The notes: generated from the sequence alone by a model not told the origin. 64,000 bases of DNA from Aphrophora alni (GCA_963513935.1 OY740768.1:48754089-48818088), one strand, 5' to 3'. Positions 47,817 to 58,094 are shown, numbered from the stretch's first letter. Translations and numbers: made by a program.

Positions 47817-47994
47817 TCATTGAGGCAAAATCTATACTCTCGAGGTTGGATTCGGTTGATTTCGACATCACCCCTTTCTTCTTATCCGTTGCCTTAACCG
47901 TGGCCCCTCCAGAACCTTTATCGTCCGGGGAATGTACATAAAATTTCCCCAACAACCGCAGGAAAAAGAGCCAAACTATTTTCCGCAAATCCAT
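47773..47994 (-). pseudogene. Probable displaced N-terminus of gag (73 codons)
   Basis: A 73-codon frame begins with the first ATG after the A-rich leader (47994) and ends 44 bases inside the gag frame, offset by +1. Its hydrophobic start and Ser/Lys-rich body, and the lack of any ATG at the head of the main gag frame, suggest that it is the true start of Gag cut off by a single-base indel between 47816 and 47773, possibly in the run of five C. A genuine small upstream frame is the alternative. Confidence 0.5.
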
Positions 47995-48035
47995 TTTTTT
48001 ATTTTTTTTTTTATTTTTTTTTTATTTTTTTTTTA
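47995..48035 (-). promoter_or_regulatory. A-rich leader directly before the first ATG
   Basis: On the minus strand four runs of six to eleven A, separated by single T, lead straight into ATG at 47994. The position between primer site and gag makes it leader sequence. An effect on translation initiation is possible but only inferred. Confidence 0.5.
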
Positions 48036-48122
48036 CCCTACCGACTCAGAACTAACTGTAGCTCTCGATTTTTGCCGCTTACGGATCCAAGCAAACCTAA
48101 ATAACGTTGGACTAGCACTCAA

Positions 48123-48140
48123 GTCCCTGTTCGGGCGCCA
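48123..48140 (-). other. Primer-binding site, matches tRNA-Lys3
   Basis: The minus strand reads TGGCGCCCGAACAGGGAC, 18 bases complementary to the 3' end of tRNA-Lys(UUU), four bases downstream of the LTR edge. This is the same primer site used by lentiviruses and reported for some insect Gypsy-type elements. It confirms the orientation and the LTR boundary. Confidence 0.93.
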
Positions 48141-48144
48141 ATTT

Positions 48145-49274
48145 TGTGAGGCCTTTTTCCCTACGGGGAAAATCTTAGCACTCACCAAAATAAATTTATA
48201 ATTGTTGCCTTGGATAGTCCGGCCAATGGCGGAGATGTTAACTCCAGGGGTCGAAGGTTTATCAGGGAAGAGGGAAATGGCTCAGCCCGGTCCGATCCTA
48301 GAGCACTACCTCTACGGATACCAGAACCAATATCGTCATCATAGCCAGAAAGGAAAGGGTGGGGGAAGGGAAAATAACGTACTTACGCAAACAAACCAAA
48401 CGACGAAATTTCTTATTCGGTAGCGGTGCGAGCGGCGCGGCCTCACCCGCGTCCCTGCGACAACCACGACGAGTTCGTATGTGAGTTTGCACCACACATA
48501 GGCCTACACCCTAAAACAACGAAGGCGAATTCGTACGTGAGTTTGCACCACACATACACCCTAAAACAACGAAGGCGAATTCGTATGTGAGTTTGCACCA
48601 CACATACACCCTAAAACAACGGAGACGAGTTCGTATGTGAGTTTGCACCACACATACACCCTAAAACAACGAAGACGAGTTCGTATGTGAGTTTGCACCA
48701 CACATACACCCTAAAACAACGAAGGCGAATTCGTATGTGAGTTTGCACCACACCTACACCCTAAAACAACGAAGACGAGTTCGTATGTGAGTTTGCACCA
48801 CACATACACTCTAAAACAACGAAGACGAGTTCGTATGTGACGTTAGCCTCAATCTCCTCAGCTCTATCATGTGCTATGGGCACGTCAATATTCCTATAAG
48901 TCCTGAACACTCTTATTCCTACCGCAAGCAATCAAATTTAATTCTAAGTTAACGTTAGGACTTACCTGAGAGCGTAAGAGGAGGCCGGTTTTCACCAGGC
49001 GGTCCAGTGACAAACTCCTCTCCCGATCCAGTGGACGTCTCCTTTTATAGAACGGAGCCCCTTCTCCTGCCGCTACCACCACTCCGGCCGCTACCCCTTC
49101 TCTGCCTCTACCACCACTCCGCCTGTAGCCTCGGGCAACGTTAACTTTCTCTTTCGGAGAGCACGTTGCTTTGAGACCTACAAAACTTTCGTTTTCGTAA
49201 CGCTAGTTTTATTTTAAATTAAATTGTTTTTAAAATTTTCTTACCCCCCCCCCCCCCAAATTTGATGCGTTACA
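48145..49274 (-). repeat. Upstream (5') LTR, 1130 bp
   Basis: On the minus strand the LTR begins TGTAACGC at 49274 and ends CCTCACA at 48145, next to the primer site. It contains a run of 14 G near its start (plus 49244-49257), short repeated GCTACCACCACTCCG blocks (about 49071-49120) and a 50-bp tandem array (48464-48840). It is much longer than the downstream LTR, which lacks the first 790 bases. Confidence 0.87.
48464..48840 (-). repeat. 50-bp tandem repeat in LTR, about 7.5 copies
   Basis: The unit contains CGAGTTCGTATGTGAG and CACACATACACCCTAAAACA. Copies alternate between ACGAAGACGAG and ACGAAGGCGAA variants, and one copy carries an extra GGCCTACA-like insertion near 48500. The location in the upstream part of the LTR suggests an enhancer-like array, inferred only from position. 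Confidence 0.92.
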
Positions 49275-49278
49275 CGGT
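49275..49278. repeat. 4-bp target-site duplication, right
   Basis: CGGT directly follows the LTR edge and matches 44675-44678. Confidence 0.75.
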
Positions 49279-49767
49279 TACTAGTCAAATCTATAATTGT
49301 TTCATCAATTTTACTGAGACTATCCTTACTTTATTAACAAACGTCGTATCCATAAATAAATACATTATTATATAATATCTTAGTTATAGTTCACAGTTCG
49401 AAAAAATGTAATTACAAAATTTTCCATAATATTCATTAATGGAAATTAATTAATTTCGTTCTCACTTCATTTTAAATATTATACATCTCAGAAGACCCTC
49501 TCCTAACTATGCTTTGAGCGTGCAGTTAATGTAATTGAAAGCTTTATTCAGGGAAAATGAATTCCTCACACTATATAACATAAGAGAGTGATTAACAGTC
49601 ATAATAGCGTAACGTAATCCGCTTGTATATTTTTCCAACTAACAGTAAATAGTTTAAATCATAATTATTTATATTATACAGTATAGGCTACAATCCTACT
49701 TTATTAAAAAGTATAATAATCTAACAAAATAATTATCCATAATTTTATTTAACCTAACTTTTTTCAA

Positions 49768-49925
49768 TTTTTTTTTTTTTTTTTTTTTTTAGTCACGCTT
49801 TTACTTGATGTCCTTTAAACTAACAAAAACGGGGGAGAAAATAATTTACAGAAGAATCCAACAGGGTTCGAACTTGCGTGATATTTGACGATTGACTCCT
49901 AGCTTTGTTAATTGAGTCACGTTTT
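49768..49925 (-). mobile_element. tRNA-derived SINE-like element
   Basis: On the minus strand GTGACTCAATTAACAAAGC (near 49921-49903) resembles a tRNA 5' half and A box, and CAAGTTCGAACCC (near 49878-49865) is a near-consensus B box at the normal distance. An unrelated body follows, ending in a 23-base poly(A) (plus 49768-49790 as T). A Pol III-type SINE fits. No target duplication is apparent and the A box is degenerate, so it is old or a solitary tRNA-related retropseudogene. Confidence 0.55.
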
Positions 49926-49929
49926 TTAT

Positions 49930-51183
49930 TATATAATTTGGTCAACTATGAGACTAGTTAAGCGGTGAAATATGACAGTTGACAATTAATTAAGAAACAG
50001 ATTGAAAATTCTTAAAACACAAGATCACTTAAAATAACATTAAGATATAGTATTAAAACTTAGTAAGAAGAGATTATTTCAATTGTCAATATCGTTTTAG
50101 GCTATATTAGAAATTGAAATCTGCATAAAACTAAAGTATGCAATTTATATACAAATATATTGTACATACTCTTATTATTTTTAAATTTCTTTTTTTTATC
50201 TGTGAATTTAATGAAACAATAAAATTTGATTACAGAACATCACAACAAAGTGTAAGATAGATCTGTAATTTAATGTCACTTTGCTTCTAATACTATAAAC
50301 GAGTAAAAGAAGTTATGTGTCATTTATATGTATTTTGAATGAAAGCAAGTGCCAACAAAATATCCAAGTAAATAAAATATATTAAATTTCCCTTTATGGG
50401 TACGTTGTATTTGAAAACAGAGGGAACACAACAACGTGTTTACAACTTAGCTTACAATAAAGCATTTGTATTCTGCAATGTTTAATTAAATTAATTAGTG
50501 TTCATTATTACTTGGAACGTAAATATTGGCGATATTACTTTGAAAATTATGTTAAGTAAAACGATCATATTTATTATCTAACTATATTTCTGTTTTGTGA
50601 TTCAATTTAACGTACATAAATTTTATAGTTTCTTGATAATTGTATAAAATTCAAGTTTTTATTAACGTGTTTTATGCAGTAATTTATGGTGTGAAAGTTT
50701 CAAACTGATTTATTCACATTTAAACATAAATATCAAACAAAGCAATTACTATAGAAGTCATATTTTATACTGAATTTTTGATTTTACTTAAATTAAATGT
50801 TTTAGGATCATTGCCTAACTCTACATAGTTTTAATAATTTTTTTTGGATCCTATTAATCAAACATTTATAAAGCATTATGTTCTTAATTATAGTAATTAC
50901 ACAACTTATGCATAAACAAAAATAGCTAGATATGTTTATTTTGAAGAAAATATTTTCTTTCTGTTCTGAATGTTCCTTTCTTCTCTCTCTAAGGATAAAT
51001 AGGAAATGTAGAATGGATCCTTAAAACCTTTTTATTTTATTTTTTAGGGAGGAGGGTTAATGATTAGGTGTATAATAATTAAATTCATAAATTTAACTGA
51101 TTGGTACAAAACTTCATCAAGCTGTATAAACAAACCAATTTTCTTATGGATTTCTATAGGTCTAAACAAATAGTTATCGAGTC

Positions 51184-51221
<38 letters not shown>

Positions 51222-52150
51222 ATACAAGTCACACACAAACTATGGAATACAGTAAAAGATATTGCCATTTTGCTATACAATTCTACCTAAAAATGTAGAC
51301 CTTCAGCGTCATTTTAATTTCAAATAGAAGATTATGATTATTTTTTTAAATATTTTATCGTATACCACTAAATCAAATTACAAACTTTATATTAATATAT
51401 AATAGCTATTCAAATCACCAACCAAATAACAGAGTGGACAGGAAATTAAAACCCTGGCTACAACAATACAAACAGAACGTGTATTGAATTGAAAACATGG
51501 TTCTGCCCCTTCACTGTTAACAAATCCAAGAATAAAATGTAAAAAATTAACTGACAATTCATGTAATAGATACTGTTCACATGGACTTGCACTTGTTGTA
51601 TTGTATAAAAGTGAGGTTGTTATTTCCGTCAGTCAGCCTTTTTTTTATTTCCACCCGACTATATAACACCTTTTAGAAGGTCTCGAATATTTCGAAAATT
51701 TCAATATTGGATTTTCTAAATCTAGTATTTTTGAACCTCTAGGAGCTTTTTTTTCTTTTTCTTACTGATCATAATGATCTGTCTTTCTGATGTTCTGTCT
51801 TCGCGTACGTTTTCGTCTATTACGCATTATACCAATAAACAGATGGTCCTATTGACTAATAATTTTAATGTTTCTTGTAAGGTAAATGTTTCATCGAAAG
51901 ATTAATTTTGGTTCGAGTTTAAGATTTGGTGAGGATAATACGTTTGGTCATTGTTAGGAAGGTGTCTTGAGATTAATAAATTAAGAATAAAATCACTTAA
52001 AGAGTAAAGGGTGAAAATATAACTGGGTTACAAATTTAGTAATTTTTTTAATTTTTAAAGATTTTGATGAAACTCATAATAGTTATCTAATTTTGAGCTA
52101 TATCCTCAAAAAACTATTTATGCTAGAGACCGTAGGTACTTGGTGGTATT
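49930..52150. other. AT-rich spacer
   Basis: No recognised gene. A poly(T) run lies at about 51187-51218; nothing else is identifiable. Confidence 0.5.
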
Positions 52151-52158
52151 CCATTTTA

Positions 52159-52333
52159 AATAAAATTAAAACAACAACAATTTTGTTATAATGTGTATAT
52201 ATTGTGTACTGAACCTTATTGTTTCATTCTTGTATAAGTCCTTGACAATGCTTTAACTAGCGAAACCATGGTCGGCAAGTTTCTATTAAAACATTGTGGT
52301 TGATACTAAAAAAATTGTTGTTTTAATTTTATT
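52159..52333 (+). mobile_element. 175-bp unit with inverted ends and a hammerhead-like motif
   Basis: The 26 bases at 52159-52184 and 23 bases at 52311-52333 are reverse complements apart from one extra CAA. Between them lies a hammerhead-like motif (52238-52280). The arrangement repeats the pattern at 32018-32487, and a Penelope-like relic is the favoured reading. Confidence 0.45.
52238..52280 (+). ncRNA. Hammerhead-ribozyme-like motif (decayed)
   Basis: TTGACAA (52242-52248, two changes from CUGANGA) is followed by TGC and an eight-base loop pairing with GC, then GAAAC (52262-52266), CATG and GTC (52271-52273). GUC is the classic hammerhead cleavage triplet and A-C with G-U makes the minimal stem III. 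CC before the core can pair with GG after the cleavage site. Stem II is only two or three pairs, so activity is doubtful. Confidence 0.45.
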
Positions 52334-52439
52334 TATATCCTCAAACGTTGCTTAATACACAAACATCACTAATAATTTGTCATTTTGTCACTAATAATTT
52401 GTCATTTTGTCATTTTACTATTTCATTCACCACCATGTA

Positions 52440-52800
52440 CCCTGCTTTTCCGGCCGAGCCTGCCCTTCGAATAGTGTTGCCTTGCGGATTCCCGAGTATT
52501 TGATTTCAGGTGTCTACAACCATCCAGTCTTCCTCTACTCTCGGCAACGCAAGTTTTGCGCCCAGTAACCGCGATATTGCATCGAACGAGTGAAATAAGC
52601 AGAGTAGTGGACCGACTGCTTGAAAGACTGGATGTGAAATCTTTCTACTCTGGACCTTTATTTTTGTTCTGGTAAAATACTCTTTCGTTCATCCCCCAAA
52701 AAATGGTATACTAGCCCCTTTTGGGATGATTAAGTGTGCCCGGGGGTTTCGGCGGTGCGTCGTAAAATTCCGCAAGTCATTAATTTTGTGAAAAATAATT
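52440..52800. other. GC-richer block with a hairpin, unidentified
   Basis: This block is richer in G+C than its surroundings. CATCCAGTCTT (about 52522) pairs with AAGACTGGATG (about 52624), with CTACTCT and AGAGTAG continuing the stem after a bulge. There is no open frame of note. It could be an unrecognised repeat or non-coding exon; I do not recognise it. Confidence 0.4.
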
Positions 52801-52938
52801 TTTGCCAAACTACGATGGCCACTATTTCATTAGTGTCATTCTCCTTTAAGTTAATTATAATTCCATAATATAAGTTAAATAAATATTGAGCTTGACTTGT
52901 GAGATAATATTAGATAGAATAAAACTTAAACACAAGAA

Positions 52939-53002
52939 CTCACAAAAATTACGTTTACTTAATTAAGCGCGTTTCATCGACAAAGTCATCAACCATCCTC
53001 AG
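52939..53002 (-). ncRNA. Hammerhead-ribozyme-like motif, left arm
   Basis: On the minus strand: CTGAGGA (53002-52996), an exact CUGANGA core with N7=G; an irregular stem II ending in ATGACTTTGTCGAT; GAAAC (52975-52971); and a stem III formed by ACG and CGT, ending CGTA (52953-52950). Stem II carries extra bases compared with the right arm, so folding is weaker. Confidence 0.5.
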
Positions 53003-53054
53003 TGGCTACTCACTATCAACTATAAACTATAAAGTTATAGTTTAGTTATTGTAG

Positions 53055-53125
53055 CTCACGTATCACTGAGGATGGCGACTTTGTCGTTGGAACGTGTTTG
53101 ATTAAGTAAACGTAATTTTTGTGAG
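53055..53125 (+). ncRNA. Hammerhead-ribozyme-like motif, right arm
   Basis: CTGAGGA (53066-53072) is an exact CUGANGA core. TGGCGAC and GTCGTTG pair over seven positions (three wobble) as stem II around TTT. GGAAC (53089-53093) replaces GAAAC, a change in an invariant A. ACG pairs with CGT as stem III, ending CGTA (53111-53114). CTCAC (53055-53059) pairs with GTGAG (53121-53125) as outer stem I. The fold is clear but the core change probably kills cleavage. Confidence 0.55.
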
Positions 53126-53195
53126 ATCTTGTGTTCGAGTTTTATTCTATCTATAATTCCATAAGTCTAGTTATTTTGTGAATTAAGTTACTTTT

Positions 53196-53262
53196 AAGTT
53201 GCCCATCGGTTCTGGCTGACTGAGTTATTAAAATTCCGTAATCCCAGGTTGAGTCCGATCCC
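53196..53262 (+). mobile_element. tRNA-derived SINE-like fragment
   Basis: TGGCTGACTGAG (53213-53224) resembles an A box, and CGTAATCCCAGGTTGAGTCCGATCC (53238-53262) resembles the anticodon and T arms of a tRNA-derived SINE, with one base missing from the GGTTCGA B box. It is followed by a C run. No body or tail was delimited. Confidence 0.4.
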
Positions 53263-53269
53263 CCCCCCC

Positions 53270-55205
53270 CAACCAAACTCTAAGAGATCCACGGCTACAA
53301 CTCATCCTATGAAACCAAAACCGATACCGTACCTCGCATATGGTATAAAGGACCAGTTAGAATTTTGAGTTCAAGTCGAAGAAAATTTCGGTTTTTAACC
53401 TATAAATTCACTTACTACAACTCATTTCGGCAATATTCAACACCCTCTAAAACACATTTAGAACACCATTTCTTTAGAACACCCTCAGCAGTCAAACAGC
53501 CTGAGTTTACATATCACTTCCGGTCTCCTCAAATTATAATTTTTAATATCTTTCAAATTGTAAATCCTAATTTTTTCTTTTTAAATATTTTACTAAATTT
53601 AAATTTTTCCGTTAATAAACTCTCCTTAGACAGAAACTTAATGTCCAAATTTTTCTTTCCCTCTCCTTTTCCAAATTTATAGTTCAACATCTGGTCCACC
53701 TTTACAGCTGATATAATCATTATCAAACAATACTTATTAGAAGTTTTTAGAAATTCTTTTTCTTTAACAATTTTATGTTGATTCAACTTGTATTAATTAA
53801 TTACTTACCTTTTGTTTCTAAACCAATTTCAGCCATATGTATTTATAAAAAATTTCTTGTGTTTGTTTATTGTGTTCAGCCTACTTTCCGGTGAATCTTT
53901 TCTACGACATGAATAAAACCATTTCAATTAAAAGATTAGAATTTTTGTAAATTCCCAATTTTTATATAATTCCCTAGCCGATGACTTTTCTTTGTTTACA
54001 CCCATATATTTTTACGCCTTTAATAATTAATTTTAAGCTTCCACATAATTACATTAATTTTAACCACCAATAGTTATACAAATTTATTACTTTCTGTAAC
54101 TTATTACTTTCCGATTAATATTCTAATAAATTCATCTCGTAAACAAAAAATTATGTTATAATTAAAATTGATTGACCAAAATTTGTTTCTTCTCCCTCTC
54201 TCCTATTTGACGCATTGTGTAACCCTATAGGTCTCCGAGTTTGAAACAACCAAACACACCTTTTCATTTCAGATCACATACTTTTTTGGCTATGGATACC
54301 GTCGATTTTTTCCGAGATATACCGGTTCCTTTTCCCTTCCCAATCGAAACAATTGTATCACACCGTAAATAGATTAACCGCCTGACGGCTGATCACACCA
54401 AGTTACTTCTAAAGTAATGGAACTTAAATATCACTAATACCTTGGAACTAAAGTCTGATTCGTAACGAATTGGATTTAAGAGATCCTTCTCTAGCAGAAC
54501 TTCAAAACATAAAAAGCATCCCCCGTTACACAATTAGTTTCGGCATAGAAACCCCAGATCTATTTTGCTCCAAAAATAAATATACCTGAATATATATCCA
54601 AACTATTTTTAACGCTAATAATAATAATCAATAATTACAATATTATACACCAATACTACTAAAGTAATAATTTTAAAATTTATATGTTTTCGCTAAAATA
54701 TTACGAATGTTAAATGGTGATTTACTAGTAGAAAGGTCAAAAAGCCTTATGTTAAAATTATAAATCAATAATAAATTTAAACTTTATGGTTATTCTCACC
54801 AAAAATATTTTTCTAAACTAAGAGGTCAGTTTATTCACAGTTAATTATTCTGGTAAAATATATTAATTTCACTCTCTTCCAGTCTCGGGGTTGAAGCTAT
54901 ATATTAAACTCATTGAAGAGGACTGTCAGCTATTTCACACACCCTGGTTGTGGCATTTATTAATTTTCGGGGGTTAAAATAACCTCCAGAGATGAATAAC
55001 TCTAGATTCAATTCAAATTTAATTTAATATTTAATTTTTTAACTCTGAAAAAATTTAATACTGAAACTAACTCATTTAATATTTTAGTTAATAATTATTG
55101 AATTTATTGATTTGAAATAAATGTTAGAATATTTTAACAGTTTACCTAGTATATGTAGGAATATTTTAATAACAGATATATTGCCAAAATAAATAAAAGA
55201 CAATT
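53270..55205. other. AT-rich spacer
   Basis: Short frames near 53365-53786 on both strands lack family features. Nothing else is recognised. Confidence 0.5.
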
Positions 55206-55208
55206 TTT

Positions 55209-55273
55209 CACAACAAACACTTTGCTTGTTCAAACGACGTTTCAATGACTAAAGTCATCATCCTCAGTTGTTG
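55209..55273 (-). ncRNA. Hammerhead-ribozyme-like motif (decayed)
   Basis: On the minus strand: CAACAA (55273-55268) directly before CTGAGGA (55267-55261), an exact CUGANGA core; GATGAC and GTCATT pair as stem II around TTTA; GAAAC follows (55243-55239). TTGTTG (55216-55211) pairs perfectly with the 5' CAACAA as stem I. Stem III and the cleavage triplet are degenerate (G where U is required). It is the same family type as the motif near 53 kb. Confidence 0.5.
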
Positions 55274-55279
55274 CATACA

Positions 55280-56596
55280 CACAAACCAAAGTCGACATGA
55301 ATGGTTTGAGTCCGTCCAGTCTGTTATTAAGATTTTTTCCATCGTTTATGGTGTTTACAATTTTTTGTTTACAACCCCACTGTTCAAAATCACATGTTTG
55401 TGTACTAGTAATTACATTGTTTATCTACTTAAAAAGGAAATGTTTTTTAAGGTTGAAATCCTGTTATTTAAATGTTTACTAAAAATGTTTTAATGAATTA
55501 CATATTAAAAATTATCTACTCTTGGGTATAATTGTTTATAACTTCAATTTTTCACTTCTATTACCACGTTATCCTCCAAAGCAAATTACACTATTCCAAA
55601 CCTACCGTTACATATAAATACATCGTCATTAAACAACCTTTTAGAAAATACTCTTCTAAAAAGAGGAAATGTAGATTTTACATTTTAGAAAACTTCTTAA
55701 ATATAAAAATAAACTCAAAGCACTCGGGAAAATAATATAAAACAACACCGAAGTTCCATTTGTGTTGTTGAAAATCTGTTATCTGAGTGGATAGGTGGAT
55801 GTATCAAAAAAGGTAAGTTTTGTTAACTTTCTTGAGCGATAACTCCGGTATTTTCATTAGAAATCACAAAACTTTCAGAAAGATCAATCTAAGAACTCGA
55901 TTACTTGACCACATTAAATTACATTTACAAGAAATATTATTATATTACTTTTGAATAAAGAGAGTTAAAAATAACGTGTTTGAAACCAAGAAATTCGACA
56001 ATTGAAAAGCTATAGATTATTTTTCATACTTTTTACACTTTTTTTTTACATTTTGGAGTACTGTTATAAAGAAAAGGTATTGATTTTTTTATAATTACTG
56101 GTAATATTTTGTATATACGATACATATATCATTAACAGCAGTATGTTACGTAATTTGCTAGAAGTTGACATTGTGTATACATAACAATTACTATCTAAAT
56201 TAATAATTTCATTATATCAAGAAAATATTTATAAAGACATTTTTTCGCTCACAGAAAATAACATAAAGACAGGTTTTAAAATTTAAGGGTTTATTTAACA
56301 TTTTGCCAATCTCAGATTCAAAAAATATAGAGAGTAAAGTGTTCTGATAAGACACCAATTAAACTTTTAAATATAATCAAAGTTTATAGCTCCTTGAGAT
56401 ATATTTGACCTTTTTTCAAAATTATGGCTACTTGTTCGTACATCTGTTTATTATATAGTTGTTAACATCGAAATATTGACTGTAAATGATAAAAGTGTTG
56501 TTCAGTGGGTTCCACATAATTACTTACATTTCACCAAATCCAGTAAGTGATGAAACAAAAATAGAGGAAGGTGAACGCATTTGAAAACGAAAAGTC

Positions 56597-56633
<37 letters not shown>

Positions 56634-58090
56634 AAGAAAAGGAATGTTGCTTGTGTGATATGAGCCCGACGGATTATTAAATTCGACTCAATATTGATTT
56701 AAGGGTGGGTAAAATAATATTAGTCACAAAATTTATGTCATTTTGTATTTCTTTCTTCATCTCTAAACTTAAAATATTTATGTTAAAGGTTAAGCTTTTA
56801 TTTTAAATGAATGTGTACATCGTACATACCTAATCTTCAAATTTTCCTGAAAATCAAAAATCGAATTATAGATTTTTAATTAACACTGCCACAACGATTA
56901 AATTCATAATATTTATCTCATTTGAGGCGTTGTCATTCTAATTTTACATCAACTGTACTTAATATATAATATATGTATATTAAAATTTAGCATTTTATCA
57001 CTTTATATCATTTCATATTCTCAGGTGAGATTCCATGATAGAAATCACAATATACCTAATTACTGTTACAAATTTTCTAAAAATTTATAATACTTCAAAT
57101 AACAGCCTAATCAATGTAAAGTTGTTATAAAACAAAATGAAATAATTAACAGAACAAACTGTTTAATTTAAAATTAAAATAACCACAAAATACAACAAAA
57201 TTTATTTAAATAATGGAGTAAAACGAACCGTTGAAATTAATTTAATTTAAAATTCTAAAAACTCTAAAAATTAAATACAATAAATAATCAAAGCGTATAC
57301 ATAAAATAGCAATTACTTTTACATTTAATAAATCAAAATTCATAACTAATAACACATAATATAAAGGCTTACAAATATTATAAATAAAATGTTAAATATT
57401 TTAAATTACCATTTATAATTTAAATTTATCCTTATTAACATATACTATTAACGCAAACAAAAATTATAAATTAAAATAAAATTGTAATTCATCATTACTA
57501 ACACATCATATAAAGACAAAAAAATCTATTTTTAAAATGGTAAATATACATTATCATAATAAATTTAAATTATTAATTAATAACATATAATATAAAAAAA
57601 ACCAGTATTATTTTAAAATTACGATATTTTAAATAACCACCAATAAATCTAACTTCATAAATAAAATAACACTTATTATAAAGTTAAGCGGATCTTCTTT
57701 TAAACTGACCCTATTTTAAATAACCTTATTAGATCTATATTCATAATTAATCAAACCTAATAATAAGACAAATAAATCTTATGAATTAAAAGGTTAACTA
57801 TATTAAATTACCAAATCTCAAAATAATATCACACATAGTAAAGGAAGTAAGATAACAAAGCATAGAAACAATATAGAAATACATTTCTCATGATTTTAAA
57901 TAACCTGATAATAAATATAAATTCAATATACCAAAATTTGAAATCATAAAGACAAAGAAACCATGTAAATTCAATGAAAATAATAGGTCTAAATAAAAAC
58001 ACGATATTTTATAAAACTCATAATTTTGTAAAAATAGTATGTTATTGACCTTTCTTGAAGTAAAAATAAATATTATTTATAATTATTGTT
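55280..58090. other. AT-rich spacer
   Basis: Extremely AT-rich, especially 57000-58000. A poly(A) run lies at about 56600-56631. No gene recognised. Confidence 0.5.
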
Positions 58091-58094
58091 TCCG

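Larger units (their letters stand above)
44679..49274 (-). mobile_element. Gag-protease LTR retrotransposon lacking RT, RNase H and integrase
   Basis: A 4.6-kb minus-strand element bounded by LTR-related sequence with TG...CA ends and a 4-bp CGGT target duplication. Order on the minus strand: LTR (49274-48145), 18-base primer site, A-rich leader, gag, protease in the -1 frame, a purine-rich tract, then a shortened and rearranged LTR (about 45033-44679). The two LTRs differ at only about five places over their shared 250 bases, so the copy is fairly young. Between the protease frame and the downstream LTR only about 160 bases remain, with no polymerase. The Gag type and tRNA-Lys primer site suggest Ty3/Gypsy of the Osvaldo/Woot kind (from memory, unverified). 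It would need RT and integrase in trans. Confidence 0.88.
52912..53155. mobile_element. Palindromic pair of hammerhead-bearing arms
   Basis: The arms (about 52912-53010 and 53061-53155) are imperfect reverse complements over about 95 bases around a central AT-rich loop. Each arm, read outward, contains the same order: ACTGAGGATGG core, stem II, GAAACG-like box, AGTAAACGTA, then TTTTTGTGAG. This looks like two head-to-head terminal pieces of one Penelope-like family. Confidence 0.6.
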
